Positions 1 through 8,425 are shown, counted from the first letter of the stretch. The stretch is DNA of 64,000 nucleotides from Klebsiella michiganensis (GCA_000963575.1 CP011077.1:558001-622000), one strand, 5' to 3'. Numbers and translations are program-made. The notes: generated by a model not told the origin, from the letters alone.

Positions 1-246
1 AATGGCGTCGCTCGGATCGCGAAACTTTACGCTTTCACCTGCGACGATGATTTCCCCCTCATCGGCCTGATACAGGCCGTAGAGGATTTGCATCAGGGTA
101 CTTTTTCCTGCGCCGTTCTCGCCCAGAAGAGCGTGGATCTCACCGGCTTCGATGGTCATCGAGACGTTGTCGTTGGCGGTGACGCGGGCAAATCTTTTAG
201 TGATGCGATTTAACGCGACCCGCACCTCTGGCGCAGCTATGTTCAT
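1..246 (-). CDS. ABC transporter ATP-binding protein (N-terminal part, runs off the window)
   Basis: Only the first 82 codons are in the window; the gene continues past base 1. The start is the ATG at 246. The translation has a typical import-ATPase N-terminus, with a Walker A motif GENGAGKST near residue 45 followed by LMQILYGLYQ. This matches the sugar/nucleoside-type ATPases (RbsA/MglA-like) that partner BMP-family binding proteins. The binding-protein gene lies 14 bases upstream on the same strand, so the two are almost certainly one operon, and permease genes would be expected beyond the left edge. The substrate cannot be read from this fragment. Confidence 0.9.
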   Translation of the reverse strand, partial: MNIAAPEVRVALNRITKRFARVTANDNVSMTIEAGEIHALLGENGAGKSTLMQILYGLYQADEGEIIVAGESVKFRDPSDAI

Positions 247-260
247 CTGTTGGCTCCGGG

Positions 261-1268
261 TCAGGCGGGGGTGGATAACGCGCCGGTATCAAGCTGCTGC
301 CAGATTTTCTGGAAGGCTTGCCAGGCGCCATCGCTCACTAAGCTGGCGTTGTGGGATGTTCCGCCATAAATAACCGACCAGGCTTTGGCGACGCTGGGCG
401 CCCACTCTTCGCCGCCTTTAAAGGCGTGGCCTGCGGCTGCGCTGCCGACCTGTTCCACAACCCAGTCCACGTTTTGCTTGAAGCTGCAGGCGATGTGGGC
501 CGGGGAGACATCTTTCTGATCGGTGTAGCAGCCGATGGCTTTGACGTTCGCGGCAATCGCGCCCTGCAGCGCGCCCAGGCCGGTGACATCGGCGGCATGC
601 CAGATAACGTCTGCGCCGTTGGTGATCATGGCCGTGGCGGCCTCACGTCCTTTTGCCGCGTTGCCGTAATCGCCGGTGACAACGCCAAGTCCCTTGATGC
701 CAGCCCGTGTTTTTTCAGCCCCGAGAATAAAGGCACGCATCATGCCCTGCTGAGTCGGATTATCGCCGCCGCCAACAAAGCCCACGGCTTTTCCTTTCTC
801 CGAAATCAGCGCCGCCAACGCGCCTGCGGCATAGGCGGCCTGAATGTAGGCCAGATTAATGTATTCGACGTTCTTCGGTGCGGCCTCCGCAGGTTTAAAG
901 GTGGAGGCAAAAAAGTCGGTTTCAGGATAGTCCGGCGCAATTTCAGTGAACGCCGCGCCGTACTCGAAGCTATGGCCGATAATCAGGTTGTAGCCATCGT
1001 CCGCATAGCCGCGAATCGATTGCTCCATTTGTGCCTGCGGCACGCTTTCACTCCAGGCCACTTTGATGCCGGATTTTTTCAGGCTTTGCAGGCCCTGATA
1101 GGCCAGAGAATTCCAGCCCCCGTCGGAAATCGTCCCCGGCAGCAGCAGCGCCACTTTGAACTCTTTCGCCGCCGCCAGGGCAGAGCGTGACATGACGGGG
1201 GCAAGGACCGGTAATACCACGGCGCCTGCCAGCATTTTTGCAAAGTTTCTGCGGGTGATACCTGCCAT
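261..1268 (-). CDS. BMP-family ABC transporter substrate-binding protein, Tat-exported
   Basis: 335 aa periplasmic binding protein of the BMP/Med/PnrA family, whose known members bind nucleosides or related small molecules. The N-terminus carries a twin-arginine signal (TRRNFAK at residues 5-11, then a hydrophobic stretch ending in SALAA), so export through Tat is predicted, which is less common than Sec for this class. The body follows the family fold: KVALLLPG opening strand, IIGHSFEYG, VGFVGGGDNPTQQGMMRAFILGA, and DVIWHAADVTGLGA. It lies just upstream of the ATPase gene and divergent from a LysR regulator. A ligand cannot be assigned; neighbouring creatininase and LysR genes suggest a nitrogenous compound (inference). 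Confidence 0.88.
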   Translation of the reverse strand: MAGITRRNFAKMLAGAVVLPVLAPVMSRSALAAAKEFKVALLLPGTISDGGWNSLAYQGLQSLKKSGIKVAWSESVPQAQMEQSIRGYADDGYNLIIGHSFEYGAAFTEIAPDYPETDFFASTFKPAEAAPKNVEYINLAYIQAAYAAGALAALISEKGKAVGFVGGGDNPTQQGMMRAFILGAEKTRAGIKGLGVVTGDYGNAAKGREAATAMITNGADVIWHAADVTGLGALQGAIAANVKAIGCYTDQKDVSPAHIACSFKQNVDWVVEQVGSAAAGHAFKGGEEWAPSVAKAWSVIYGGTSHNASLVSDGAWQAFQKIWQQLDTGALSTPA

Positions 1269-1391
1269 TTTTCTCTCCCAAAAGGGTTGATGGAGAATTA
1301 CTGATGGCTTCAGTTATGCCGCGCTTAGCGATATCTTAAAAGCACGTATTTTCGTACTCACCGATGCCTTTTAGGCAACGCAGGAGCCCTG

Positions 1392-2291
1392 ATGCTGAAA
1401 TATCGTTTACTGGTTTATCTTGATGAGGTGGCGCGCAGCGGCTCGATCCGTAAGGCCGCAGAGCGCCTGCATATTTCCGCTTCGGCGATCAACCGCCAGC
1501 TGTTGGCGCTGGAGGAAGAGCTGGGCACGCCTTTATTCCAGCGTTTGCCGCGTAAAATGATCCTCACCGCTGCGGGGGAAACGCTCATTCACCATGTTCG
1601 CCAGAGCTTTAAAGAGCTGGAGTGGGCGCAGATTAAAATTGAGGAGTTAAAGGGACTGCGGCGTGGGGAAGTGACCGTGGCAATGATGAGCGGGCTCGCG
1701 GCTAACCTTATCCCTCGTGCGGCAGCCGATTTCCGCCGCGCCAACCCACGGGTAAAGCTTCATCTGCAGCAAATGACCCGCGGAGAGGATATCACCGGCG
1801 CAGTGGCCTCCGGTGACGCAGATTTAGGGATTGGTTTTGATTTTGAAATGCGCTCGGCGCTGCGCAGTATTGCCAGCGTGACGGGGCGGCTCGGGGCCGT
1901 TGTTGCGCCAGGGCACCCGCTGGCGGACAAAAGCAGCCTGCGGTTAAGCGACTGCATGCCTCATCCGATGGTCATCGCCGATGATTCAACGGTGATCCGC
2001 CCCTATCTGAACGACGTATTTGCTCGCGCGATGGTGGCGCTGCAGCCGGTGATTGAAACCAATTCCATCGAGGTGATGCGCCAGTCGGCAATGATGGATC
2101 AGGCGCTGACGTTTCTCACGCCGTTTGATATCGAAACCGATTTACGCAGCGGGCGGCTGGTGTATATCCCGGTGCGTGAGCTGGGCCAGCAAACGCAAAC
2201 CCTGATGCTTATCGGCCACGACCGGGGCACCAGCGCCATCGGCAGCGTGCTGGCCGAAACGTTAAAAGGCATGATGCTGCAGATGGCGTAG
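1392..2291 (+). CDS. LysR-family transcriptional regulator
   Basis: 299 aa, the usual LTTR length. Residues 1-60 form the winged helix-turn-helix (SGSIRKAAERLHISASAINRQ, then LEEELGTPLFQRLPRKMILTAAG), followed by the linker helix and a periplasmic-binding-like effector domain from about residue 90. It is transcribed divergently from the BMP transporter genes and converges on the creatininase-family gene, so control of the transporter and perhaps of the hydrolase is likely by position. The intergenic region 1269-1391 would hold its operator; I saw only weak dyad symmetry there. The effector is unknown. Confidence 0.9.
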   Translation: MLKYRLLVYLDEVARSGSIRKAAERLHISASAINRQLLALEEELGTPLFQRLPRKMILTAAGETLIHHVRQSFKELEWAQIKIEELKGLRRGEVTVAMMSGLAANLIPRAAADFRRANPRVKLHLQQMTRGEDITGAVASGDADLGIGFDFEMRSALRSIASVTGRLGAVVAPGHPLADKSSLRLSDCMPHPMVIADDSTVIRPYLNDVFARAMVALQPVIETNSIEVMRQSAMMDQALTFLTPFDIETDLRSGRLVYIPVRELGQQTQTLMLIGHDRGTSAIGSVLAETLKGMMLQMA

Positions 2292-2318
2292 TGCCCGACC
2301 TGACGTCGGGCGGCATAT

Positions 2319-3137
2319 TCAGCGGCTAAAAGCGGTATGTGGGGTCAGCAGGCTGAGATCGGCCCGGCTGACCTCTTCAATTAACTGCAGCAGAGCGCGG
2401 GCGGCGCGTTCAACTTCAATGCTGCCTCGTTCAGCATCGGCGGCGGCTGCATTCCCCGTTGTGCCTGAAGGGTGCAGATCCTGGGCCATCCAGCCAAAGC
2501 TGACGCCGCCTTCCGGCGTGAGGATGCCGCCTTGGGCTTCCATCGCTACCGAAGCCGAGACAAAATTATCGGCATGCTGCATGTGAACTAAATCAGGGTG
2601 AAGATGCAGCATCACGCTGGTTTCTGATTCTCCTCCGTGAATGCCGTGCTGCCGCTCTGCTTCGCTGTAGAGATCGGCCGTATCAATGGTGCGGAACCAA
2701 CTGGCGCCAACGGCCAACATCCCCAGTTCCACGCGGAGCCTGCGGCAGACGATTTCCATCAGTTGGGGCTGCCCACCGTGAGAATTCCAGAAAATGAGCT
2801 TGCGGACGCCCGCGCGCCATGCGCTTTTAGCCACTTCAAACCATACCTGGCCCAGCACGTCATAGGGCAGCGTGAGCGTGCCGGGGTAAGCCAGGTGTTC
2901 GTCAGACTTGCCAATGGGTAAAGCGGGCATAAACAGCGCGGGCAGACCAGCGGGGAGATGCTCTACCGCGCGCTGGACAATACCGGCATTAATGGCGGCA
3001 TCGACCCGCACCGGCAGGTGGGGGCCATGCTGTTCCACGGCGCCAATGGGCAGCACCGCGACAATATTGTGCATCTCCAGCTCGCTGAATTCGCGGGTGG
3101 AAAGATCCCACCACCAGGGGGAAGAGGGCATTTTCAT
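2319..3137 (-). CDS. Creatininase-family amidohydrolase
   Basis: 272 aa member of the creatinine amidohydrolase family, metal-dependent hydrolases of cyclic amides. Diagnostic elements are present: LPIGAVEQHGPHLPVRVDA (Glu, His and Asp metal ligands near residues 34-44), FWNSHGGQ near residue 117 and HGGESETS near residue 166, which supplies the conserved Glu. Family members include creatininase, MftE and formamidopyrimidine hydrolases, so the actual substrate is open. The start is the ATG at 3137 with an AAGGAGATGCCC ribosome site just upstream. It converges with the LysR gene; the upstream spacer holds three regularly spaced 9-mers that may be operators. Confidence 0.85.
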   Translation of the reverse strand: MKMPSSPWWWDLSTREFSELEMHNIVAVLPIGAVEQHGPHLPVRVDAAINAGIVQRAVEHLPAGLPALFMPALPIGKSDEHLAYPGTLTLPYDVLGQVWFEVAKSAWRAGVRKLIFWNSHGGQPQLMEIVCRRLRVELGMLAVGASWFRTIDTADLYSEAERQHGIHGGESETSVMLHLHPDLVHMQHADNFVSASVAMEAQGGILTPEGGVSFGWMAQDLHPSGTTGNAAAADAERGSIEVERAARALLQLIEEVSRADLSLLTPHTAFSR

Positions 3138-3567
3138 AGGGCATCTCCTTTTTCTTCAAGCTGCCATACCTGACGGTATCGTTAAAGCAGCAAAAATGGC
3201 GCATTGTGTTGCCTTTTTGAGAACGGAGTTATTGCTGGAGAACCTCGTGAATAACGTTTTTCGCTGGTCGTAAGCTAAATTCTGGTTAACACTGCCGGTA
3301 TTTAGCTTATTTAGTTCTTAATCATGCCTTTTTAGCTTAACGGTAAGTGAGTTTGTGCTTTTTCTTTAAATAAAGAGCAGCAGGAGAACGTTATTTTTGA
3401 CCTGAATCATTTTCTTTATTGATATTTAATTTATTAACTAAATAAACTTGCCGTGTGTGATATTGACGAAGTTGATTGCCTCTGATGTACTAACCCGGAA
3501 TTTTGTTTTTGTCACGGTGATTTATCCATCGAAAAATCGCTGGCTGAAATTAACTCTGGACACGATT
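3138..3567. other. 430-bp AT-rich intergenic region with spaced 9-mer repeats
   Basis: No convincing gene. It separates the divergent creatininase and cupin genes, so it should contain two promoters. The reading frame of the cupin gene extends upstream into this region (to 3448), but that extension lacks a ribosome site and precedes a clear signal peptide, so I treat it as non-coding. The only structure I see is the set of three 9-mers listed separately. Confidence 0.5.
3271..3339. promoter_or_regulatory. Three 9-bp elements at exact 30-bp spacing (candidate operators)
   Basis: TAAGCTAAA at 3271-3279 is the reverse complement of TTTAGCTTA, which occurs at 3301-3309 and again at 3331-3339. 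The start-to-start distance is 30 bp both times, close to three helical turns, so all three would face the same side of the DNA. That they bind a regulator of the creatininase gene and/or the cupin gene is inference. Confidence 0.4.
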
Positions 3568-4017
3568 ATGAAAAAAATAACACGGATTATGCTGGCCACT
3601 GTAGGTTTGCTTGTTTCAATGTCAGGACATGCCGAAGCCACAAAGACAGATGCCAGTGAACACCGTATTCCAGCGGTGAAATTGATTAACACGGCTGATA
3701 ATCACTCTGCATTTGTAAAAGGTTCAATTCCCTCTCTGGCAAAACTTTCCTCTGAAGACCTCTATTTCAGTAATACCTTTGAAGAGTGGCAGAAAGGTGT
3801 CCATCCTGCACCTAAAAAACAGTATGTGGTTACCCTGAAGGGCAAGCTGAAGTTTAAGGTTAGCGATGGCTCCACATTCATCATCGAGCCAGGCACGGTG
3901 CTGCTTGCGGCCGATACCGCGGGCGAAGGGCACAGCTGGGATATCGTTGACGGAAAGGAGTGGGTACGCGTTTATATCCCGGTGGGTGATGACGATCACT
4001 TCATCGCAGATAAATAA
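3568..4017 (+). CDS. Exported cupin-domain protein
   Basis: 149 aa. The ATG at 3568 is chosen because it begins a standard Sec signal peptide (MKKITRIMLATVGLLVSMSGHAEA, about 22-24 residues); the frame is open further upstream but without signal or ribosome site. The mature part has a single small beta-barrel of cupin type: KQYVVTLKGKLKFKVSDG, then FIIEPGTVLLAADTAGEGHSW and a final VRVYIPVGDD. The metal-binding His pattern is only partly present (one clear GHSW), so catalytic activity is uncertain. It stands alone between the creatininase gene and the chemoreceptor. Function unknown. Confidence 0.75.
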   Translation: MKKITRIMLATVGLLVSMSGHAEATKTDASEHRIPAVKLINTADNHSAFVKGSIPSLAKLSSEDLYFSNTFEEWQKGVHPAPKKQYVVTLKGKLKFKVSDGSTFIIEPGTVLLAADTAGEGHSWDIVDGKEWVRVYIPVGDDDHFIADK

Positions 4018-4315
4018 TTCCCGCAGAGAGAAAGCGTCAATTTCAGCCCCGTTAACCACAGAATGGGACGGGGCTGCCACTCCTAAAGATAGTAGTTTTA
4101 ATTTAATTTGAAATATTAATCCGCTCATTATTTGTCATCTCATTGTCATTATTTCATGTTGATGGAGTCATTATAAATAATGACTAAAGAAGTCTCTCAG
4201 GCTGCCGATAAAAAATCCGATAATTTCAAAGATACCGTCGCAACCGTTGATGTGATTTCTACTGATTACCTCCTCTTATTGCCTGCGATATAACCATTAA
4301 AGCTCAGAGGGATTT
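4018..4315. other. Intergenic region with a doubtful 37-codon ORF
   Basis: Nearly 300 bp without a confident gene. An ATG at 4180 opens a 37-aa frame to TAA at 4293 (MTKEVSQAADKKSDNFKD then TVATVDVISTDYLLLLPAI). The middle, DTVATVDVIST, is faintly like the plug start of TonB-dependent receptors, so it could be a gene scrap. There is no good ribosome site. Confidence 0.25.
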
Positions 4316-6007
4316 ATGAACAAACTGAAGAATATGCGCCTTAGTACCATGCTGGGGGCTGGCTTTGCGCTGGTCATCGCCATTGGGTTCTTTGTCGCAT
4401 TATTTGCCAGAATGCAGTTAGTTTCTGTTGGAAATAACCTTAATTATGCCGCCAATGTTCGCCTGGTGAATTTACTGTTGATTGTAAAGATTAAGGATAA
4501 TATTACGGATAATGCCCACGATATTCGTGATATGGCGTTGTTCACCACGCTGCCGCATACCGAAGCCGAGAGCCGGGACTACATTACAAAAACTAACCAG
4601 GTACTCGAAAAGCGCATTACGGATAACAACGTCCTGTTGAAACAGCTGGATAAGGCGTTGAAGCTCAAGCGCTCTCGCGAGTTGTTCGACAACCTGAACA
4701 ATGTTCGCCCGGCCTATTCTCAGGCGCTTCGCAAGGTGATGAGCGTCAGCGCGGCGGGGCAGTACGACGCCGCTCGTGCGCTGGTCATCAGTGAAGTGGT
4801 TGGCCCGCAGGCCAGGGTGCTCGATGCGCTCAGCGAGATGATTAGCGATCATTCCGGTAGCACGGTGAGCATGGCCCGTGGCTATGTTGAGGAAGCACAC
4901 TTTGCCGGTAACCTGCTGTTGATGATTACGATTATCAGCGCCGTGATTGGCTCTTTGATTGCCTGGGGTATAGGGCGGGCGGTGAAAGGCCAGTTGGGTG
5001 GTGAGCCGGTTTATGCTGTCTCCGTAGCCAAACACGTTTCTGAGGGCCAGCTCAATACCGCCGTTGAACTCAAGCCAGGGGACACCAGAAGCCTGCTCGC
5101 GGCTATGGATGACATGCGTAGCCGTCTGCTCGGCGTCGTACGTGAAGTGCGAGACAGCAGCCATTCTATCTCCGTTGGCGCCAGCGAGATTGCGGCTGGC
5201 AGCACCGATCTCAGCCAGCGTACCGAGGAGCAGGCCGCCAGCCTGCAGGAAACAGCCGCTTCTATGGAACAAATGAGCCAGACAATTCAGCAGAATGCCG
5301 AGACGGTGCGCACCGCCACTCGCCTGGCCAATTCGGCCAGTGAAACGGCCACACAAAGCGGCAATGCCGTTAATAATCTGGTGCTGACCATGCGTGAGAT
5401 TAGCGAAAGTTCGCAGAAAATTGGCGACATCATTAGCGTTATCGATGGGATTGCCTTCCAGACGAATATTCTGGCGCTGAATGCTGCCGTTGAGGCCGCT
5501 CGTGCAGGGGAATCCGGGCGCGGTTTTGCGGTAGTTGCCGGGGAAGTGCGCTCGCTGGCGCAGCGCTCTGCTTCCGCGGCCAGTGAGATCAAAGCCCTGA
5601 TTGAGGACAGCATGCGTACTGTAACAAAAGGATCGGATATGGTGAGTTCGGCGGGAACGACGATCGATGACCTGGTGCAGCAGTCCCACCGCGTGGCCGG
5701 GCTGATCGCTGAAATCGGGGTGACGACGGAAGAGCAGGGGCAGGGTATTGCGCAGATCAACGTGGCTATCACTCAACTGGACCAGGTCACGCAGCAGAAT
5801 GCAGCGCTGGTGGAGGAGTCTGCCAGCGCCGCTGAGAGCCTCAGCGATCAGGCCACTCGGCTGGTGCAGTTGATGAGTATCTTCAATACCGGGCAGGCAA
5901 TTGCCGCGGCTAACGCGCGGCAGGCTAAATCTGCCCCAGTGTCCACGATTCGCCAGCCTGCGCTTGCCCCGAATGCTGGCAGCGCAGATAACTGGGAACA
6001 GTTCTAA
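4316..6007 (+). CDS. Methyl-accepting chemotaxis protein
   Basis: 563 aa inner-membrane chemoreceptor of the Tar/Tsr/Trg type. TM1 spans residues 10-30 and is followed by a four-helix-bundle periplasmic sensor domain; TM2 lies at about 195-217 and leads into a HAMP domain and a long cytoplasmic coiled coil. The signalling tip is intact (IDGIAFQTNILALNAAVEAA, then RAGESGRGFAVVAGEVRSLA). The C-terminus ends NWEQF, matching the NWETF/NWESF-type pentapeptide that tethers CheR and CheB in high-abundance receptors, so this is probably self-sufficient for adaptation. No other chemotaxis genes are nearby. The ligand is unknown. Confidence 0.95.
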   Translation: MNKLKNMRLSTMLGAGFALVIAIGFFVALFARMQLVSVGNNLNYAANVRLVNLLLIVKIKDNITDNAHDIRDMALFTTLPHTEAESRDYITKTNQVLEKRITDNNVLLKQLDKALKLKRSRELFDNLNNVRPAYSQALRKVMSVSAAGQYDAARALVISEVVGPQARVLDALSEMISDHSGSTVSMARGYVEEAHFAGNLLLMITIISAVIGSLIAWGIGRAVKGQLGGEPVYAVSVAKHVSEGQLNTAVELKPGDTRSLLAAMDDMRSRLLGVVREVRDSSHSISVGASEIAAGSTDLSQRTEEQAASLQETAASMEQMSQTIQQNAETVRTATRLANSASETATQSGNAVNNLVLTMREISESSQKIGDIISVIDGIAFQTNILALNAAVEAARAGESGRGFAVVAGEVRSLAQRSASAASEIKALIEDSMRTVTKGSDMVSSAGTTIDDLVQQSHRVAGLIAEIGVTTEEQGQGIAQINVAITQLDQVTQQNAALVEESASAAESLSDQATRLVQLMSIFNTGQAIAAANARQAKSAPVSTIRQPALAPNAGSADNWEQF

Positions 6008-6035
6008 AGGGCTGCTACGGGCTGTTTTAAAACTC

Positions 6036-6057
6036 AGGCCCGGGTTTACTCGGGCCT
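6036..6057 (+). terminator. Hairpin after the chemoreceptor gene
   Basis: AGGCCCG (6036-6042) pairs with CGGGCCT (6051-6057), 8-base loop, followed by TACCGTTTT. The short T-run makes it a plausible but not strong terminator. Confidence 0.5.
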
Positions 6058-6234
6058 TACCGTTTTAGGTTAAATTCAACCCGCTCTGCAGCCTGACATG
6101 ACCCTGGCAGCCGTTAAATCCAATATTATATTTGTCACAAATAGACATCTCAAAATCCTGACGGCGGTTGATAAAAACAGGTGGGTGGGATATCTTTATT
6201 TTTAACATGCAATAGCTTTATAAATGTTGAGAAT

Positions 6235-7044
6235 ATGAAAAGCGAATTATTTAAATTTACTGAAGAGAATAATAATGGTTATACCTTCAGGTGGACAAAG
6301 AAACATTATGAATATTGTGCAGATAATAATATCTTTTTAGGCCACAAGGGCCGGAAAGTTTATAAAGAGAGAAATCTATTTCGTTTCTCTAAAGGCGATA
6401 AAGTAAAAATTGATGATAATGTTGTTGCCGAAGAGTATTCCACAATGCCGGTTCGTAATTTCTCCAGCGTGGGCGCGTTTTCATTTCCAAGCTGCCATTT
6501 TTCTGGCAATACCATTATCGGCAGGTTCTGCAGCATTGCTTCGCATGTGAAGGTTATGGGGGGAAATCATCCGATGGATAGGTTTACCACGCATATGCTC
6601 ACCTACAATGGGGGATTTGATAAATATGCCAGGACTGAATTTAATCGAGAGTGGGTATTGAAGCCGTTTGATACGACTCAAAAAAATCCTGTCATAGGTA
6701 ATGACGTCTGGATTGGTAATGATGTGGTTTTGAAAGGGGGGATTACCATTGGTGATGGCGCAATTATTGCCGCAAACTCGGTGGTTACAAAAGATGTGCC
6801 TCCTTACTCGGTTGTTGCCGGTGTGCCTGCCAGGGTAATTAAATACCGTTTTAATGCTGATGTGATTAAAGAATTGTTACTTTTAAAATGGTGGGAGTAT
6901 AACTATCCTGATCTGCCTGATAATAATAAATGTGATGATATTGATTATTTTATTAAAGAAGTTGGCGATGGGGTTACCAGTGGAAGATTAAAGAAAAAAG
7001 AGTACAAGAAATTCGATCTTTCTAAGGATTTTAGGACGCTTTAA
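6235..7044 (+). CDS. CatB-related O-acetyltransferase (hexapeptide-repeat family)
   Basis: 269 aa from the ATG at 6235; a GTG at 6181 would add 18 residues but has no ribosome site. The C-terminal half is a left-handed beta-helix of the xenobiotic/serine acetyltransferase type: IGRFCSIASHVKVMGGNHP carries the candidate catalytic His, then NPVIGNDVWIGNDVVLKGG and ITIGDGAIIAANSVVTKDVP, ending VVAGVPARVIKYRF. Such enzymes move acetyl from acetyl-CoA to sugars, chloramphenicol or streptogramins. The gene is visibly richer in A and T than its neighbours, suggesting transfer; surface-polysaccharide loci are a common source of such genes. No polysaccharide genes are adjacent, so it stands as an orphan. 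Confidence 0.85.
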   Translation: MKSELFKFTEENNNGYTFRWTKKHYEYCADNNIFLGHKGRKVYKERNLFRFSKGDKVKIDDNVVAEEYSTMPVRNFSSVGAFSFPSCHFSGNTIIGRFCSIASHVKVMGGNHPMDRFTTHMLTYNGGFDKYARTEFNREWVLKPFDTTQKNPVIGNDVWIGNDVVLKGGITIGDGAIIAANSVVTKDVPPYSVVAGVPARVIKYRFNADVIKELLLLKWWEYNYPDLPDNNKCDDIDYFIKEVGDGVTSGRLKKKEYKKFDLSKDFRTL

Positions 7045-7324
7045 TTTGAGGTTTTCATTGCATGAAACTCAAGTTTTTGTTCCTGCGATCTTTATGGAGC
7101 ACGCATTAATTATTACCTTCCTGGCAGGTTTTACAGGCTGGCAAGTCCGGCATATCGGCTTTGAACGATAAAACCATTGAGGGCAGGGCCGGCGGTAAGC
7201 CAGGGAAAATATTTACTGGGCATAAAACGTGACTGACCCTGAAAAAATGAAGTTTGATTAATGGTACATTTGATCTCGCGTGTCACAGTCTTATTTATTA
7301 AGCGGTTGATTTTAAGGATAAATT

Positions 7325-7624
7325 ATGACAACAGCGATTGATAAAGCATTAGACTTCATTGGCGGTATGAACACCTCGGCCTCCGTGCCGCACCCTATGG
7401 ATGAAAGCACCGCGAAGGGAATGTTTAGGTATCTCAAGCAACTCGGCGTCCCGGCTACCGCAGCTGACGTCACGGCTCGTGGTGTCCAGGAGGGATGGAA
7501 CACCGACTTCACGAAAAAAGTTGCCGGTTGGGCGGACAAGGTTGAGTCCGGTAACCGCCTCGTTATTAAAAACCCTGAATATTTTTCTGCCTATATGAAG
7601 GAAGAGCTCCGGGCTTTGGTGTGA
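7325..7624 (+). CDS. yoaC: DUF1889 family protein, YoaC-like
   Basis: 99 aa small soluble protein. From memory it matches the length and pattern of E. coli YoaC (DUF1889): an IDKALDFIGGMN start, STAKGMFRYLKQLGVPA, GVQEGWNTDFTKKVAGWA, and NPEYFSAYMKEELRALV at the end. The function of the family is unknown. The ATG has a good ribosome site (TTAAGGATAAATT). In E. coli yoaC is at a different chromosomal location, so its presence here reflects rearrangement or transfer. A strong terminator follows at once. Confidence 0.75.
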   Translation: MTTAIDKALDFIGGMNTSASVPHPMDESTAKGMFRYLKQLGVPATAADVTARGVQEGWNTDFTKKVAGWADKVESGNRLVIKNPEYFSAYMKEELRALV

Positions 7625-7654
7625 GCTGACTACTTTGTCGCCCGAATAAGCAAT

Positions 7655-7685
7655 AAGGCTGACGATTCCTCGTCAGCCTTTTTTG
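7655..7685 (+). terminator. Rho-independent terminator of the yoaC-like gene
   Basis: Perfect 11-bp stem AAGGCTGACGA (7655-7665) / TCGTCAGCCTT (7670-7680), loop TTCC, followed by a T-run. Confidence 0.9.
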
Positions 7686-7687
7686 TC

Positions 7688-7714
7688 TGGTGGCCCCTGC
7701 AGGGCTTGAGCCAG
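7688..7714 (-). repeat. Decayed att site: partial copy of the ileX tRNA 3' end
   Basis: These 27 bases match the last 27 bases of the tRNA-Ile2 gene at 15114-15140 at 24 positions, in the same orientation; the differences are at 7701, 7704 and 7710. Integration into a tRNA 3' end leaves exactly this arrangement: an intact tRNA at one end of the element and a 3' fragment in direct orientation at the other. It begins three bases after the terminator above. Reading it as an attachment site is inference. Confidence 0.6.
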
Positions 7715-7728
7715 GGGTCAGATCGGGT

Positions 7729-8370
7729 TCATAGTTTGAGCTCCGTTGGCATTGTTTGGGAGGAGGGTTTATCGGATGAACCCCTGTTGTTGCAAGGTGG
7801 GTACTCAAAACCTAACCCCCCGGTTTCTTTGCTTGCCAGCGTGACAAACATCGAATAGGTGGCATCGTTTTTCTTGCTCTTAAAACCTTTTATCTCGCCG
7901 CTTTTCCCTTTGCTGATAATGGTTTTAATCTGTTTTTGGGTGAGCTTTTTACCGCGCAGTTTCAGCCGGATTTTGAATTTAGAGCTGATGCAGGCGCAGG
8001 TTTTGGGTGCCATCACGAGCGGAGAATCGCAGTCCGGACAATTGACGGACAGGCGCGAAGACTCTGTTTTTTGGCAGGGTTTTCCGCTGCGCTGATGTTG
8101 ATATCGGCGCTTTCCACCTGGCGGGAAATTTCCCCGTAAAGCTCGTCGATAAACGTTTCGAGGGATATTTCACCGGTTTCAATGGCCGCCTGTTTCTTTG
8201 CCCGGACCGCGGTCATATCCGGCTGTGTAACGGCGTCGGGGAGGGCACCAATCAGCCTATCCCTGCTTCGGTGGCTACAAACTTTCCTTTTTCCACGCTG
8301 ATGTCGTTCTGCTTTTTCAGGGGGGCGATAATTGCCGCTCGGGTGGCCGGTGCGCCGGCCGCAAATGCTT
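7729..8370 (-). pseudogene. DNA topoisomerase III (TopB) C-terminal remnant, two frameshifts
   Basis: Three adjacent minus-strand frames join into one TopB-like C-terminus. The first reads ATRAAIIAPLKKQNDISVEK then GKFVATEAGIG. One lost base near 8248 shifts to the frame reading LIGALPDAVTQPDMTAVRAK, ETGEISLETFIDELYGEI. A second lost base in an A-run near 8070 shifts to the frame with a CPDCDSPLVMAP zinc-finger-like segment, KLRGKKLTQKQIK and KSGEIKGFKSKK. The N-terminal TOPRIM and active-site Tyr parts are gone; homology fades upstream of about 8370. TopB of this type is carried by conjugative elements (SPI-7-like ICEs), which fits a decayed island. Exact upstream edge uncertain. Confidence 0.75.
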
Positions 8371-8425
8371 TACCCAGCCAGGACGCAAGAAAAAAGGCCG
8401 TTAAACGCCCTTTCGCCCTTGCCAT

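Noticed and set aside
351..1190. Plus-strand open frame of 279 codons opposite the BMP binding-protein gene
   Set aside because: Exact antisense shadow of a gene with clear family motifs; no ribosome site and odd amino-acid content.
4472..5776. Minus-strand open frame of 434 codons inside the chemoreceptor gene
   Set aside because: Antisense shadow; His- and Asn-rich composition typical of a reversed GC-rich gene, while the sense frame is a complete MCP.
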